A stretch of DNA of 47,653 bases, taken from contig JAQSWN010000095.1 in NCBI GenBank assembly GCA_029266615.1, forward strand, positions 1 through 47,653, read 5' to 3'. The translations under genes were made by a program, and so were the position numbers. The DNA is from Polyangiaceae bacterium. GTDB lineage: Bacteria > Myxococcota_A > Polyangia > Polyangiales > Polyangiaceae. Position 1 is the first letter of the stretch. Each line of letters begins with the position of its first letter. Shown here piece by piece: positions 8,183 through 16,189 of the stretch. Under the pieces are notes generated by a model. It was not told where the DNA came from and made no database searches. It saw only the letters and a list, made by a program, of their open reading frames with translations.

Positions 8183-9266
8183 GCTCCTCTCCGAGCTGCA
8201 AGCCTTCGGGGTGCGCTGGGAGGACGCGCGGGGGCCCGGCCTGAGCCGCAGCGGCGGCGCCGGACCCACCGACCACAAAGCCATCACGCTCGATCACCAG
8301 ACGGTGATGGTCCCGATCTTGACGCACGCTTCCGCGCTCTCTCCCTATACCGCGCGCGTGAACGCCTACGGCGGAGGCGCGACTTTACTCCGCGGCAACG
8401 AGCCCATCGCGGACATCGCGTTCCCGAAGCAGCCGCGGTTCTACACGTTGAAGACCGCGGATGGTATTCCGTACTGGAAGATCGCGACGCTGCACGCGGC
8501 GGACGTGCTGGCGACGACCGTCCTCCAAACCTGCACTCGCTACGGAAACCGCGAGACGGCTTGCCAGTTCTGCGCCATCGGAAAATCGCTTTCGGCCAAG
8601 TCGACCATCCCCGAAAAGACTCCCGCCCAGCTGGCAGAAGTGGCGCGGGCAGCCGCGGAGCTGGACGGCGTGAAGCACGTCGTGCTCACCACCGGCACGC
8701 CACGCACGGCCGATCGCGGCGCCGCGGTGCTGGCCGAGAGCGCGCGCGCGATCAAGGCCGCTTCGGGTTTGCCGATCCAAGCTCAATGCGAGCCGCCCGA
8801 AGACTTTGGCTGGTTCTCACGGCTCGAGGAGGCGGGGGTGGACAGTCTCGGGCTCCACTTGGAAGCGGTGACCGAGCGAGTCCGGCGCCGCATCATGCCG
8901 GGAAAAGCGGAGGTGCCGGTTAGCGTGTACTTCGAAGCGTTCAACGAGGCGGTGCGAGTGTTTGGGCGGGGCCAAGTGTCGACTTACATCCTGGCCGGGC
9001 TCGGCGACACGCGGGAAGAGATCTTGGACATGTGCGAGCGGCTGGTCAGAGCCGGCGTGTATCCGTTCGTCGTGCCGTTCGTGCCAATCTCCGGCACGGC
9101 GCTGGAGGACGAGCCGCCCCCGGACCCTTTGTTCCTTCGCGACACGCTGGACGGCGTCGCCGCTATCCTCGCCGAGCACGACATGAGCAGCGCGGACGTC
9201 AAAGCCGGGTGTGGCCGCTGTGGTGCGTGCTCCACTCTCAAAGCGCGGGAGGCCGCCCGTGCTTGA
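8118..9266 (+). CDS. nitD: MSMEG_0568 family radical SAM protein
   Basis: A 382-residue radical SAM protein of the Nit1C cluster. The cluster-binding cysteines are Cys139, Cys149 and Cys152, a CX9CX2C spacing instead of the canonical CX3CX2C, followed by the partial TIM barrel ('VVLTTGTP', 'QCEPPEDFGW', 'LGLHLEAVTE', 'YILAGLGDTREE'). A second cysteine group, CGRCGAC, ends the protein and may bind an auxiliary cluster. The frame is open to 8052, but ATG 8118 is chosen for the AGGAG six bases upstream; this start lies inside the end of nitC. The substrate is unknown; the protein presumably modifies a small molecule made or used by the other cluster enzymes. Confidence 0.93.
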   Translation: MNRSLPILTAAAKTKRRPPTPELLSELQAFGVRWEDARGPGLSRSGGAGPTDHKAITLDHQTVMVPILTHASALSPYTARVNAYGGGATLLRGNEPIADIAFPKQPRFYTLKTADGIPYWKIATLHAADVLATTVLQTCTRYGNRETACQFCAIGKSLSAKSTIPEKTPAQLAEVARAAAELDGVKHVVLTTGTPRTADRGAAVLAESARAIKAASGLPIQAQCEPPEDFGWFSRLEEAGVDSLGLHLEAVTERVRRRIMPGKAEVPVSVYFEAFNEAVRVFGRGQVSTYILAGLGDTREEILDMCERLVRAGVYPFVVPFVPISGTALEDEPPPDPLFLRDTLDGVAAILAEHDMSSADVKAGCGRCGACSTLKAREAARA

Positions 9267-9810
9267 CCTCGTGAACCCTTGGGGACGCCCAGTGCGGCCG
9301 AGCTTGAGCGCTCAGGTCGTGGCGCAGATCGCCACCGAGCCGTGGCAAGTGGCTGGATATCGCTCCCTACGCCGCGCGATCTTCGCGGAAGAGCAAGGGC
9401 TCTTCGAAGGCTCGGACTTCGACGAGCACGACGACGACGCCCTCCCGATCGTGGCCCAGAGCCAGATTGCCGGCATGGCCGACGACGTCGTGGGGGTCGT
9501 GCGGATTTTCCGAAGCGAACCGGGCACTTGGTATGGCGGGCGCCTCGGAGTTCGTAAGGAATATCGAAGGTTTGGGGCCATTGGCAGCGCGCTCATCGCG
9601 ACCGCCGTTTCGAGCGCGCACGGTTTCGGATGCCAGCGCTTTCTGGCGACGGTCCAGCTCGCGAACGTTCGCTACTTCGAGCGACACCACTTCCGAGCTC
9701 TGCGAGTGGTCGAGGTGCGTGGCCTGCCCCATCAGCTCATGCAGGCCGACCTAGCTTGCTACCCGCCGCGCGTCGAAGGCGAATGGCTCGTGCACGCGAG
9801 GGTCGCGTGA
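9259..9810 (+). CDS. nitE: MSMEG_0567/Sll0786 family GNAT acyltransferase
   Basis: A 183-residue GNAT-fold N-acyltransferase. The opening 'EPWQVAGYRSLRRAIFAEEQGLF' and the acyl-CoA-binding part 'GRLGVRKEYRRFGAIGSALI', with 'RLGV...R..G.IG', are typical of the family; 'FLATVQLANVRYFERHHF' follows. GTG 9259 is chosen for the GGAGG six bases upstream. It overlaps the nitD stop by 8 bp, and its own TGA forms a GTGA overlap with nitF. The acyl acceptor is unknown. Confidence 0.92.
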   Translation: MLDLVNPWGRPVRPSLSAQVVAQIATEPWQVAGYRSLRRAIFAEEQGLFEGSDFDEHDDDALPIVAQSQIAGMADDVVGVVRIFRSEPGTWYGGRLGVRKEYRRFGAIGSALIATAVSSAHGFGCQRFLATVQLANVRYFERHHFRALRVVEVRGLPHQLMQADLACYPPRVEGEWLVHARVA

Positions 9811-10799
9811 AGCTCGCACCGGGAGCGCTCGCTGGCCTTGCCGAGGAGCTGCGCGGGCGCGCGGAGCTCGGCATGAAGCGCGACATTCAGCTGCCGTCGC
9901 GTGTGTTCGCCGCGGCCCTGGAGAGCGCTTGGTTCCCCGGAGGCGAGCCAATTCTGAACGGGGACGACACTGCTGCCTTGCCGGACGGAGACGGCGGCTA
10001 CACCCTATTGGCCGCGGAGGGCATGCGGCCCGAGCTGGTGGCCGCGGATCCGTGGTTCGCTGGATTTTGCTCGGTCATGGTCAACCTGAGTGACGTCGCG
10101 GCAATGGGCGGCCGTCCGTGGGCGGTCGTGGACGCGCTGTTCATGGGCAGCGGCGAGAACGAACGGGTTCTGGAAGGCATGAAGGCGGCGAGTGACCTGT
10201 TCGGCGTGCCGGTCGTGGGTGGTCATACCGCCCGCGTGAGCGGTCCGACGCTGCTCTCCGTAGCCGTGCTCGGGCGCGCAAAGCGGCTGATTTCCAGCTA
10301 CGCCGCGAAAGCCGGACACACTTTGCTCATGGCCGTGGATCTGCGCGGAAGCTTCCGCCTCGGGGGCGCTTTCAACGCGGCCACGACCGCGTCGTCGCAG
10401 CAGCTGCGTGCGTCCCTCGCGGTTCTGCCGGAGCTCGCGGAGGCGGAGCTGGTCAGCGCCGGAAAGGATATCAGCATGGCGGGCACTTGCGGCTCGATCG
10501 CGATGCTGCTCGAGACGTCCGGCGTGGGTGCGCGCTTGGATCTGGAGCGAGTTCCGGCTCCACATGAAGTCGAGCCGCTGCGCTGGCTGACGGCGTTTCC
10601 GAGCTACGGGTTCGTGCTCACGGCCGAGCCCCGCGCGGTGTCACGCATCTGCGCACGCTTCGACGCGGTCGGGGTCACCTGCGCGGCGGTCGGCGTGATT
10701 GACGACTCCAAACGGCTCTTGTTGGAGCACGCAGACGAAGCGGCGTTATACCTGGACCTGAGCGAGCGACCGCTCACCGGCTTCGGAGTCGGCGCGTGA
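9807..10799 (+). CDS. nitF: Sll0787 family AIR synthase-related protein
   Basis: A 330-residue member of the AIR synthase/PurM-ThiL-HypE-SelD superfamily, whose members use ATP to activate an amide or similar group. Visible parts: 'NGDDTAALPDGDGGYTLLAAEGM' near residues 50-70, the loop 'FAGFCSVMVNLSDVAAMGG', 'VPVVGGHTARVSGPTLLSVAVLG', and the C-domain 'SAGKDISMAGTCGSIAMLLE'. The start GTG 9807 overlaps the stop of nitE as GTGA, a translational-coupling arrangement. It is not PurM of purine synthesis but the nitrilase-cluster paralogue, substrate unknown. Confidence 0.9.
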   Translation: MKLAPGALAGLAEELRGRAELGMKRDIQLPSRVFAAALESAWFPGGEPILNGDDTAALPDGDGGYTLLAAEGMRPELVAADPWFAGFCSVMVNLSDVAAMGGRPWAVVDALFMGSGENERVLEGMKAASDLFGVPVVGGHTARVSGPTLLSVAVLGRAKRLISSYAAKAGHTLLMAVDLRGSFRLGGAFNAATTASSQQLRASLAVLPELAEAELVSAGKDISMAGTCGSIAMLLETSGVGARLDLERVPAPHEVEPLRWLTAFPSYGFVLTAEPRAVSRICARFDAVGVTCAAVGVIDDSKRLLLEHADEAALYLDLSERPLTGFGVGA

Positions 10800-11983
10800 C
10801 CTCCATCGGTCTGTTCACGTACTCGACGAAACCTCGGGGCAGCGTCGTACACGCCTGCTGCCTAGCGGAAGCGCTCACGGCTCGGGGCCACGACGTCACC
10901 CTGTATGCGCTATCCAAAGCCGGTGATCGGCTCTTCCGAGAGCTGTCGTGCCCGGTGCGTTACCTCGACGCAGCGCCCGCTCCGAGCGAGCCGGATGCGC
11001 TGATTGCACAAAGGATTCAGGAGGTTGCGGAAGGTGTCGCTCGGCTTCGGCCCCAGCACGACATCTACCACGCCGAGGATTGCTTGGTCGCGAGCGGCTT
11101 GCTGTCGCGCCGGGCCGAGCGGGCGCGGTCGCCCCTCGTGCGCACGTTGCACCACTTCGAGCATTTCGAGAGCGCGTTCCTGCAAGCGTGCCAGCGGCGC
11201 TCCATTTTGGAGGCGGACGCGGCCCTGTGCGTGAGCCGCGTGAGCCAACGCGACGTGCAGAGAGAGCTGTCGCGCCAGTGCCCCATCATCGGCAATGGCG
11301 TGGATTTCGAACGGTTCGCCGGAAACGCGGAGCTGCGGGCGTGGGCGCGCGGGCGCTTCGAAGTTTGCGAAGGAGAGCTCGTCGTGCTCAGCGTCGGAGG
11401 TGTGGAGCCGCGCAAGAACTCGCTCCGTGCCCTCGAGGCGATGCTGCCCATCCTGAGTCAGCATCGGACCGCACACTGGCTCGTCGCGGGTGGCTCCAGC
11501 ATTTGGGAGCACGACTCCTACCGGCGCGACTTCCGAGAGCGCGTAGCGAGCCTTGCGCCGAGCGTTCGCTCGCGCGTCGTGGAGCTCGGGGCGGTGACCG
11601 AGCAGGAGCTCCTGGGGCTCTACCAAATCAGCCAAATTCTGCTGTGTCCTTCCCTCCAAGAGGGCTTTGGGCTCTGCGTCCTGGAAGCCCTGGCGGCGGG
11701 CGCGGCCGTAGTAGTCTCTGACCGCGAGCCGTTCACGGAGTATCTAGATGAGCAGAGCGCGACTTTTGCCAATCCGGAGTCCGTGGCTAGCATCTCCGTC
11801 GCCGTCGACCGCTTGTGGAACGACAGCGAACGCCGCGCCGAGCTGATCCGAAACGGTGCGGCGCGAGCCCGCGCATTCTCCTGGGACAACGTCGCCCGTG
11901 AGCACGAACGCCTTTATCGGCGCTTGCTAGAGCGAGCTGTCCCCCCTTCCGCGAACATTTACGAGGATACGGCCCATGCCTGA
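10796..11983 (+). CDS. MSMEG_0565 family glycosyltransferase
   Basis: A 395-residue GT-B glycosyltransferase (GT4-like). The N-terminal domain has the glycine-containing loop 'STKPRGSVVHACCLAEAL'; the C-terminal domain has 'LSVGGVEPRKNSLRALEAM' and the nucleotide-sugar motif 'PSLQEGFGLCVLEALAAG' with the two spaced glutamates (EX7E). It starts with GTG overlapping the nitF stop (GTGA) and overlaps the next gene by 8 bp. This member is found in some Nit1C clusters (mycobacterial and others) but not all; its presence suggests that the cluster product is glycosylated. Donor and acceptor sugars are unknown. Confidence 0.9.
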   Translation: MTSIGLFTYSTKPRGSVVHACCLAEALTARGHDVTLYALSKAGDRLFRELSCPVRYLDAAPAPSEPDALIAQRIQEVAEGVARLRPQHDIYHAEDCLVASGLLSRRAERARSPLVRTLHHFEHFESAFLQACQRRSILEADAALCVSRVSQRDVQRELSRQCPIIGNGVDFERFAGNAELRAWARGRFEVCEGELVVLSVGGVEPRKNSLRALEAMLPILSQHRTAHWLVAGGSSIWEHDSYRRDFRERVASLAPSVRSRVVELGAVTEQELLGLYQISQILLCPSLQEGFGLCVLEALAAGAAVVVSDREPFTEYLDEQSATFANPESVASISVAVDRLWNDSERRAELIRNGAARARAFSWDNVAREHERLYRRLLERAVPPSANIYEDTAHA

Positions 11984-13556
11984 GATGCATTTTCGAGTGA
12001 AATGGCCGAGTGGCAAAGTCGATGACTGCTACTCGCCGAGCTACGTGATCGAAGACTACTTAGACGAAGGTAAAAGCTACACCGTCGAGGAGTTCCTGCG
12101 CCGGGCGCGCACGGCGCTCACCATCGCTTCGGAGCGGGTGCTGGCCAAGTACGGCTTCGAGTGCAGCTCCGCGCTGGACCAGCTTCGCGCCATCGAAGAA
12201 ACAGGCTCGAATTTGGCTTCGGAGCAGCGCGGCGGCAAAGTCGCAGTGCTCTCCTTCACCCGGCACGGGCCGCGCGACGCGCGGGCGAAGCTGGCGGAGC
12301 ACTTCACCGTCGTCGTCGTGGGCGCGGGGCAAGCCGGACTTTCCATGAGCTACCTGCTGAAACAGCGCGGGGTCTCCCACGTGGTGCTCGAGGGTAAGCG
12401 CATCGCCAGCGCCTGGCGCGACGAGCGCTGGGACTCTTTCTGCTTGGTCACGCCGAACTGGCAGTGCCGGTTACCTGGTCACACTTATCAAGGTGACGAT
12501 CCGAAGGGCTTCATGGGCCGGGACGAGATTGTCGCGTACGTCGAGAGCTACGCGCGCCGCTTCCAGCTGCCCGTGCGCGAGGGCGTTTGGGTGAAAGCGG
12601 TCCGGCGGTCGTCTGCGGGACGCGGCTTCCAAATCGAGACCTCCGCGGGCGCGTTGACCGCCGATCAGGTCGTGGTCGCTACCGGCGGCTATCACCGTCC
12701 TCGGATGCCGCGCTACGCGGACCAAATCGCTCTCGAGCAGCTGCACTCATCGGCGTACCGCAACTCCGCGCAGCTCCCTCCGGGGGAGGTGTTGGTGGTG
12801 GGAACCGGTCAATCCGGCTGCCAAATTGCGGAGGACCTGCATTTGTTGGGGCGCAAGGTGCACCTCGCGGTCGGCAGCGCTCCGCGTTGCGCTCGCCGCT
12901 ATCGGGGAAAAGACGTCGTCGAGTGGCTGGAAGAGATGGGCCACTACGACATTCCCATCGACAAGCAGAGCAACCCTGACGACTTGCGTGAGCGCGCCAA
13001 CCACTACGTCACGGGGCGGTCAGGGGGGCACGACCTGGACCTGCGACGCTTCGCGCTCGAGGGCATGAAGCTGTACGGCCCCGCCATCGCTCTCGAAGGC
13101 GGCAAGCTGCGCTTCGCTCCAAAATTGAAGCAGCACCTGGACCACGCGGACGACGTGTATCGCAGCATCAACCGAGGAATCGACAAGTACATCGCGGACC
13201 GCGGACTGTCGGCGCCGGAAGAGGCAGAGTACCGCGCGGTTTGGGAGCCAAGCGAGGAGCCGGCCGAGCTCGAGCTCGCTTCGAGCGGTATCACCAGCGT
13301 CGTTTGGGCTACGGGCTTCCACACTGACTTCAGCTGGGTGGAAGCGCCGGTGTTCGACGAGCGGGGCAAAGTCGTTCATCATCGCGGTGTCACGAAGGAG
13401 CCCGGGTTGTTCTTCCTCGGCTTGCCATGGCTGCACACCTGGGGTTCGGGCCGATTTTCGGGGGTGAAGGCCGACGCGGAGCACCTCCTGCGGGAGATGT
13501 TCGACGCCGAGCTGGACTCCGTCGCCGCCGCGGGCGTGGTGGTCGCTGCGATCTGA
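11976..13556 (+). CDS. nitGH: Fused MSMEG_0570 (NitG) and MSMEG_0569 (NitH) flavoprotein
   Basis: A single uninterrupted 526-residue frame holding two proteins normally encoded separately in Nit1C. Residues 1 to about 85 are the small MSMEG_0570 family ('MPEMHFRVKWPSGKVDDCYS', 'ALTIASERVLAKYGFECSSALDQL'). After a linker of about 30 residues comes the MSMEG_0569 FAD/NAD(P)-dependent oxidoreductase: FAD dinucleotide fold GAGQAG at 116-121, 'WDSFCLVTPNWQCRLPG', the second fold GTGQSG at 276-281 for NAD(P)H, and 'VVWATGFHTDFSWV', the ATG motif of flavin monooxygenases. The small domain has no known activity. The fusion argues that the two proteins act together. ATG 11976 overlaps the glycosyltransferase stop by 8 bp. 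It is the last canonical cluster gene. Confidence 0.92.
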   Translation: MPEMHFRVKWPSGKVDDCYSPSYVIEDYLDEGKSYTVEEFLRRARTALTIASERVLAKYGFECSSALDQLRAIEETGSNLASEQRGGKVAVLSFTRHGPRDARAKLAEHFTVVVVGAGQAGLSMSYLLKQRGVSHVVLEGKRIASAWRDERWDSFCLVTPNWQCRLPGHTYQGDDPKGFMGRDEIVAYVESYARRFQLPVREGVWVKAVRRSSAGRGFQIETSAGALTADQVVVATGGYHRPRMPRYADQIALEQLHSSAYRNSAQLPPGEVLVVGTGQSGCQIAEDLHLLGRKVHLAVGSAPRCARRYRGKDVVEWLEEMGHYDIPIDKQSNPDDLRERANHYVTGRSGGHDLDLRRFALEGMKLYGPAIALEGGKLRFAPKLKQHLDHADDVYRSINRGIDKYIADRGLSAPEEAEYRAVWEPSEEPAELELASSGITSVVWATGFHTDFSWVEAPVFDERGKVVHHRGVTKEPGLFFLGLPWLHTWGSGRFSGVKADAEHLLREMFDAELDSVAAAGVVVAAI

Positions 13557-13579
13557 GACGCGCGGTGTAAGCTCGCCGC

Positions 13580-15379
13580 GTGCAGCTGCGTCGCGCTTCC
13601 TTGTTGCCGGTTGGCGTGATGGCGATGGCCTGCGCGGGCGCCGAGGTCACCAAGGCTACCCGGAGCGAGGTGTCCGCCAGCCGGCTGCCTGCGAGCAACG
13701 TGCTCCGCGCCGACTACATCGGCTCGTCTGCTTGCGCGGGGTGCCACGCTTCTATTCACGAGGCGTGGCAGCGCTCGCCGATGCACCGCATGACGCGCGC
13801 CTTGGCAGGGACGGACATATCCGCGCCGTTCGACGGTCGCGAGTTGACGCTCGGCGCCGACATCGCCCGGCTGGAGCTGCGCGATGGGCGGCGCTTCGTC
13901 GCGCTCTCGCGGGCGGGGGAGAGCTCGCTCTATCGGGTCACGAAGGTCATCGGTGGGCGTTACCGGGAAGACTTCGTGGGCGAGCTCGTGCGCACGGATG
14001 CTCCTTTCAGCGCCGCCCTCGAAGAGCAGCGCGTGCTGCCCGTCTCCTACTTGCGGTTCGACGGCACGCTTCGGTACAAAGGCTACTCGGTGATGGTGCC
14101 GGAGCGGCATGGGCTCGAGCCGGGCTTGGTCTGGCAACGCGCGTGCGTCCTGTGTCACAACACGGCGCCTCAGCTGGTGGGGCTTTACGACGAGCTCTAC
14201 GGCGCAGGCTCTCCCTCTTATCAAGGCTCGGCCAGCAACGAGCTACCGGAAACCAAGGCGTTTCGCTACGTCGTGGACGACGCGGCCGCGCTTCGGCAGG
14301 AGCTTGGGAAGGAGCTCGCGGTCATGGGCGCGCGGGGCCGCTTACCGGAAAGCGCCACCCAAGCCTTGGAGGTGGCGATCTCGAACACCCGAGAGCGCTT
14401 GGACGAATCGCATTTGCTGGAGCTGGGCGTCGGCTGCGAAAGCTGTCACGGCGGCGCGCGGGCGCACGCCGAAGCTCCCCATCGCTTCGACACCACCTTC
14501 GCGCTGCAGAGCTCGTTCATGCACGTGGAGACCGCTTCCGGTAGAGCTCCGAGTGACGCGGAGGACGTCAATCGGGCCTGTGCCAGGTGCCACACGGTGC
14601 TCTTTTCCCAGTACCCATTCACTTGGGAAGGGGGAGAGCGCCGCACCGACCCTGGCGGCAGCACGACCAATTCGGGCGAGGCGCGTGACTTCTTACTCGG
14701 CGCCTGTGCGAGCGCCATGAAGTGCAGCACCTGCCACGATCCGCACGGGGAAGACTCGAAGGCGCGGCTCGAAGAGCTCGGCACCGTGCGAGGCAATTCG
14801 GTGTGCACGACTTGTCACGGAAAGCTCGCTCGCCCCGACGCGCTTGCGCAGCACTCGCACCACCGCGCGGGCGGCGTTGGCAGCGCTTGCTTGAGCTGCC
14901 ACATGCCGAAGAAGAACATGGGCTTGGCCTACGACTTCACGCGCTATCATCGCATCGGGTCCCCGAACGACGAAGCGCGGGTGCTCGGTGATCGCCCGCT
15001 GGACTGCGCGCTTTGCCACGCAGACCGCAACGTCGACCAAATCGTGAGCACGATGGAGAAATGGTGGGGCAAGCGCTACGACCGCGCTCGGCTGCGCCGT
15101 CTCTACGGGCAAGATCTGCGAGTCAACCCGGTGCGCATCACGCTCATCGGCGGCAAGCCGCACGAGCAGGCGCTGGCGGCTTCCATCGCCGCCGCGCAGA
15201 AAGTGCCCGACACCGTCGACGCGACGGTCGCCCTGCTCGGCAGCGAGTACCCGCTCGTTCGTTACTTCGCGCGGCACAGCTTGGAGCAGCGCACGGGCGC
15301 GCCGCTACCGCTGGACATGAGCTCGCCGGGGCCCCAGCTACTGGAAGCGGCGCGGGCGCACCTTCGTGCGCCGCGCTGA
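13580..15379 (+). CDS. Octaheme c-type cytochrome, predicted lipoprotein
   Basis: A 599-residue protein with eight CXXCH haem-binding motifs in order: CAGCH (about residue 52), CVLCH, CESCH, CARCH, CSTCH, CTTCH, CLSCH and CALCH. The N-terminus (basic, then 'LLPVGVMAMAC') resembles a short lipoprotein signal with the lipid-bearing Cys at 18, so export and haem attachment outside the cytoplasm are expected. The motif contexts recall cytochrome c554/multihaem electron carriers; no NrfA-type CXXCK catalytic motif is seen. The C-terminal 150 residues lack haem motifs and look helical. The GTG start lies only 23 bp after nitGH on the same strand, so co-transcription is possible, but a role in nitrile metabolism is not shown. 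Confidence 0.9.
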   Translation: MQLRRASLLPVGVMAMACAGAEVTKATRSEVSASRLPASNVLRADYIGSSACAGCHASIHEAWQRSPMHRMTRALAGTDISAPFDGRELTLGADIARLELRDGRRFVALSRAGESSLYRVTKVIGGRYREDFVGELVRTDAPFSAALEEQRVLPVSYLRFDGTLRYKGYSVMVPERHGLEPGLVWQRACVLCHNTAPQLVGLYDELYGAGSPSYQGSASNELPETKAFRYVVDDAAALRQELGKELAVMGARGRLPESATQALEVAISNTRERLDESHLLELGVGCESCHGGARAHAEAPHRFDTTFALQSSFMHVETASGRAPSDAEDVNRACARCHTVLFSQYPFTWEGGERRTDPGGSTTNSGEARDFLLGACASAMKCSTCHDPHGEDSKARLEELGTVRGNSVCTTCHGKLARPDALAQHSHHRAGGVGSACLSCHMPKKNMGLAYDFTRYHRIGSPNDEARVLGDRPLDCALCHADRNVDQIVSTMEKWWGKRYDRARLRRLYGQDLRVNPVRITLIGGKPHEQALAASIAAAQKVPDTVDATVALLGSEYPLVRYFARHSLEQRTGAPLPLDMSSPGPQLLEAARAHLRAPR

Positions 15380-15382
15380 TGC

Positions 15383-16189
15383 TCAGGCCGGCGCGTGCCG
15401 GTCGATCCAGGTTTTGTGGATGTCGGGAATGTCGTCGAGCAGCTTCTTCGTTACCGCGTCTTGCGGGCGACCCGTGATGTCCTCCGGCGACGCCTGCTCC
15501 ACGATACGACCTTCATGCATGATGAAGATGCGGTTCGAGACGTAGCTCGCGAGGTGCACGTCGTGCGTAATGAACACGATCGTCATGTCCAGCTGCTCTT
15601 TGAGCTTCATCAGGTAGTCGAGGATGTTCGCGCGACTACACGCGTCGACCATGCTCGTCGGCTCGTCCGCCACGAGGACGCGCGGGCGGAGGATGAAGAT
15701 GCGCGCCAGCAGCATGCGCTGCATCTGTCCACCCGAGAGCTCGAACGGGTACTTACCGTCCAGCTCGCGCGGCTTGATGTTCACGTTCAGCAGCGCCTGG
15801 TCCACCCGCTCGTCGATCTCTTTTTCGCTCGGCTTCTGCTCGAAGAGGTTGAAGGCGCTCCGCAGCTGCGAGCGGATCGTGAAGAATTGGTTGAAGCAGG
15901 AGAACGGATCTTGAAAGACCGCCTGTACCTGCCGCCAATGCTGACGCGGGTCGCTCACGCTCTCGATCGGCCTACCGTCGTAGAGCAGACTCCCGCTGGT
16001 CGGTTTCTCGAGCCGAAGCAGCATCTTCGCCAGCACGGTCTTGCCGCAGCCGGATTGACCGACGACGGAGACGATCTCCTTGTCGAAAATCTTGAAGGAG
16101 ACGTCGTTGACGGCAAGCTTCTGCTTTTTGCCGTGCCCGTAGACGCGGGTGAGCCCACTCGCCTCGAACTTGATGTTCTCACTCGGCAT
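15383..16189 (-). CDS. Oligopeptide/dipeptide-type ABC transporter ATP-binding protein (DppF/OppF-like)
   Basis: A 268-residue cytoplasmic ATPase with all canonical motifs: Walker A GQSGCGKT, Q-loop 'VFQDPFSCFNQF', signature LSGGQMQR, Walker B 'VLVADEPTSMVD' and H-loop 'VFITHDVH'. The C-terminal tail ends 'DIPDIHKTWIDR'. It is the last gene of a five-gene importer operon and overlaps the preceding ATPase gene by 11 bp. 'DEPTSMVDA' in place of the usual 'DEPVSALD' is a variant I associate with sugar-importing members of this family, a weak hint about substrate. It converges with the octaheme cytochrome gene, only 3 bp apart. Confidence 0.94.
   Translation of the reverse strand: MPSENIKFEASGLTRVYGHGKKQKLAVNDVSFKIFDKEIVSVVGQSGCGKTVLAKMLLRLEKPTSGSLLYDGRPIESVSDPRQHWRQVQAVFQDPFSCFNQFFTIRSQLRSAFNLFEQKPSEKEIDERVDQALLNVNIKPRELDGKYPFELSGGQMQRMLLARIFILRPRVLVADEPTSMVDACSRANILDYLMKLKEQLDMTIVFITHDVHLASYVSNRIFIMHEGRIVEQASPEDITGRPQDAVTKKLLDDIPDIHKTWIDRHAPA

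Noticed and set aside
13580..15379. Assignment of the octaheme protein as an ammonia-forming nitrite reductase
   Set aside because: All eight visible motifs are CXXCH; the CXXCK active-site haem motif of NrfA is absent, and motif spacing was not enough to name another octaheme enzyme.
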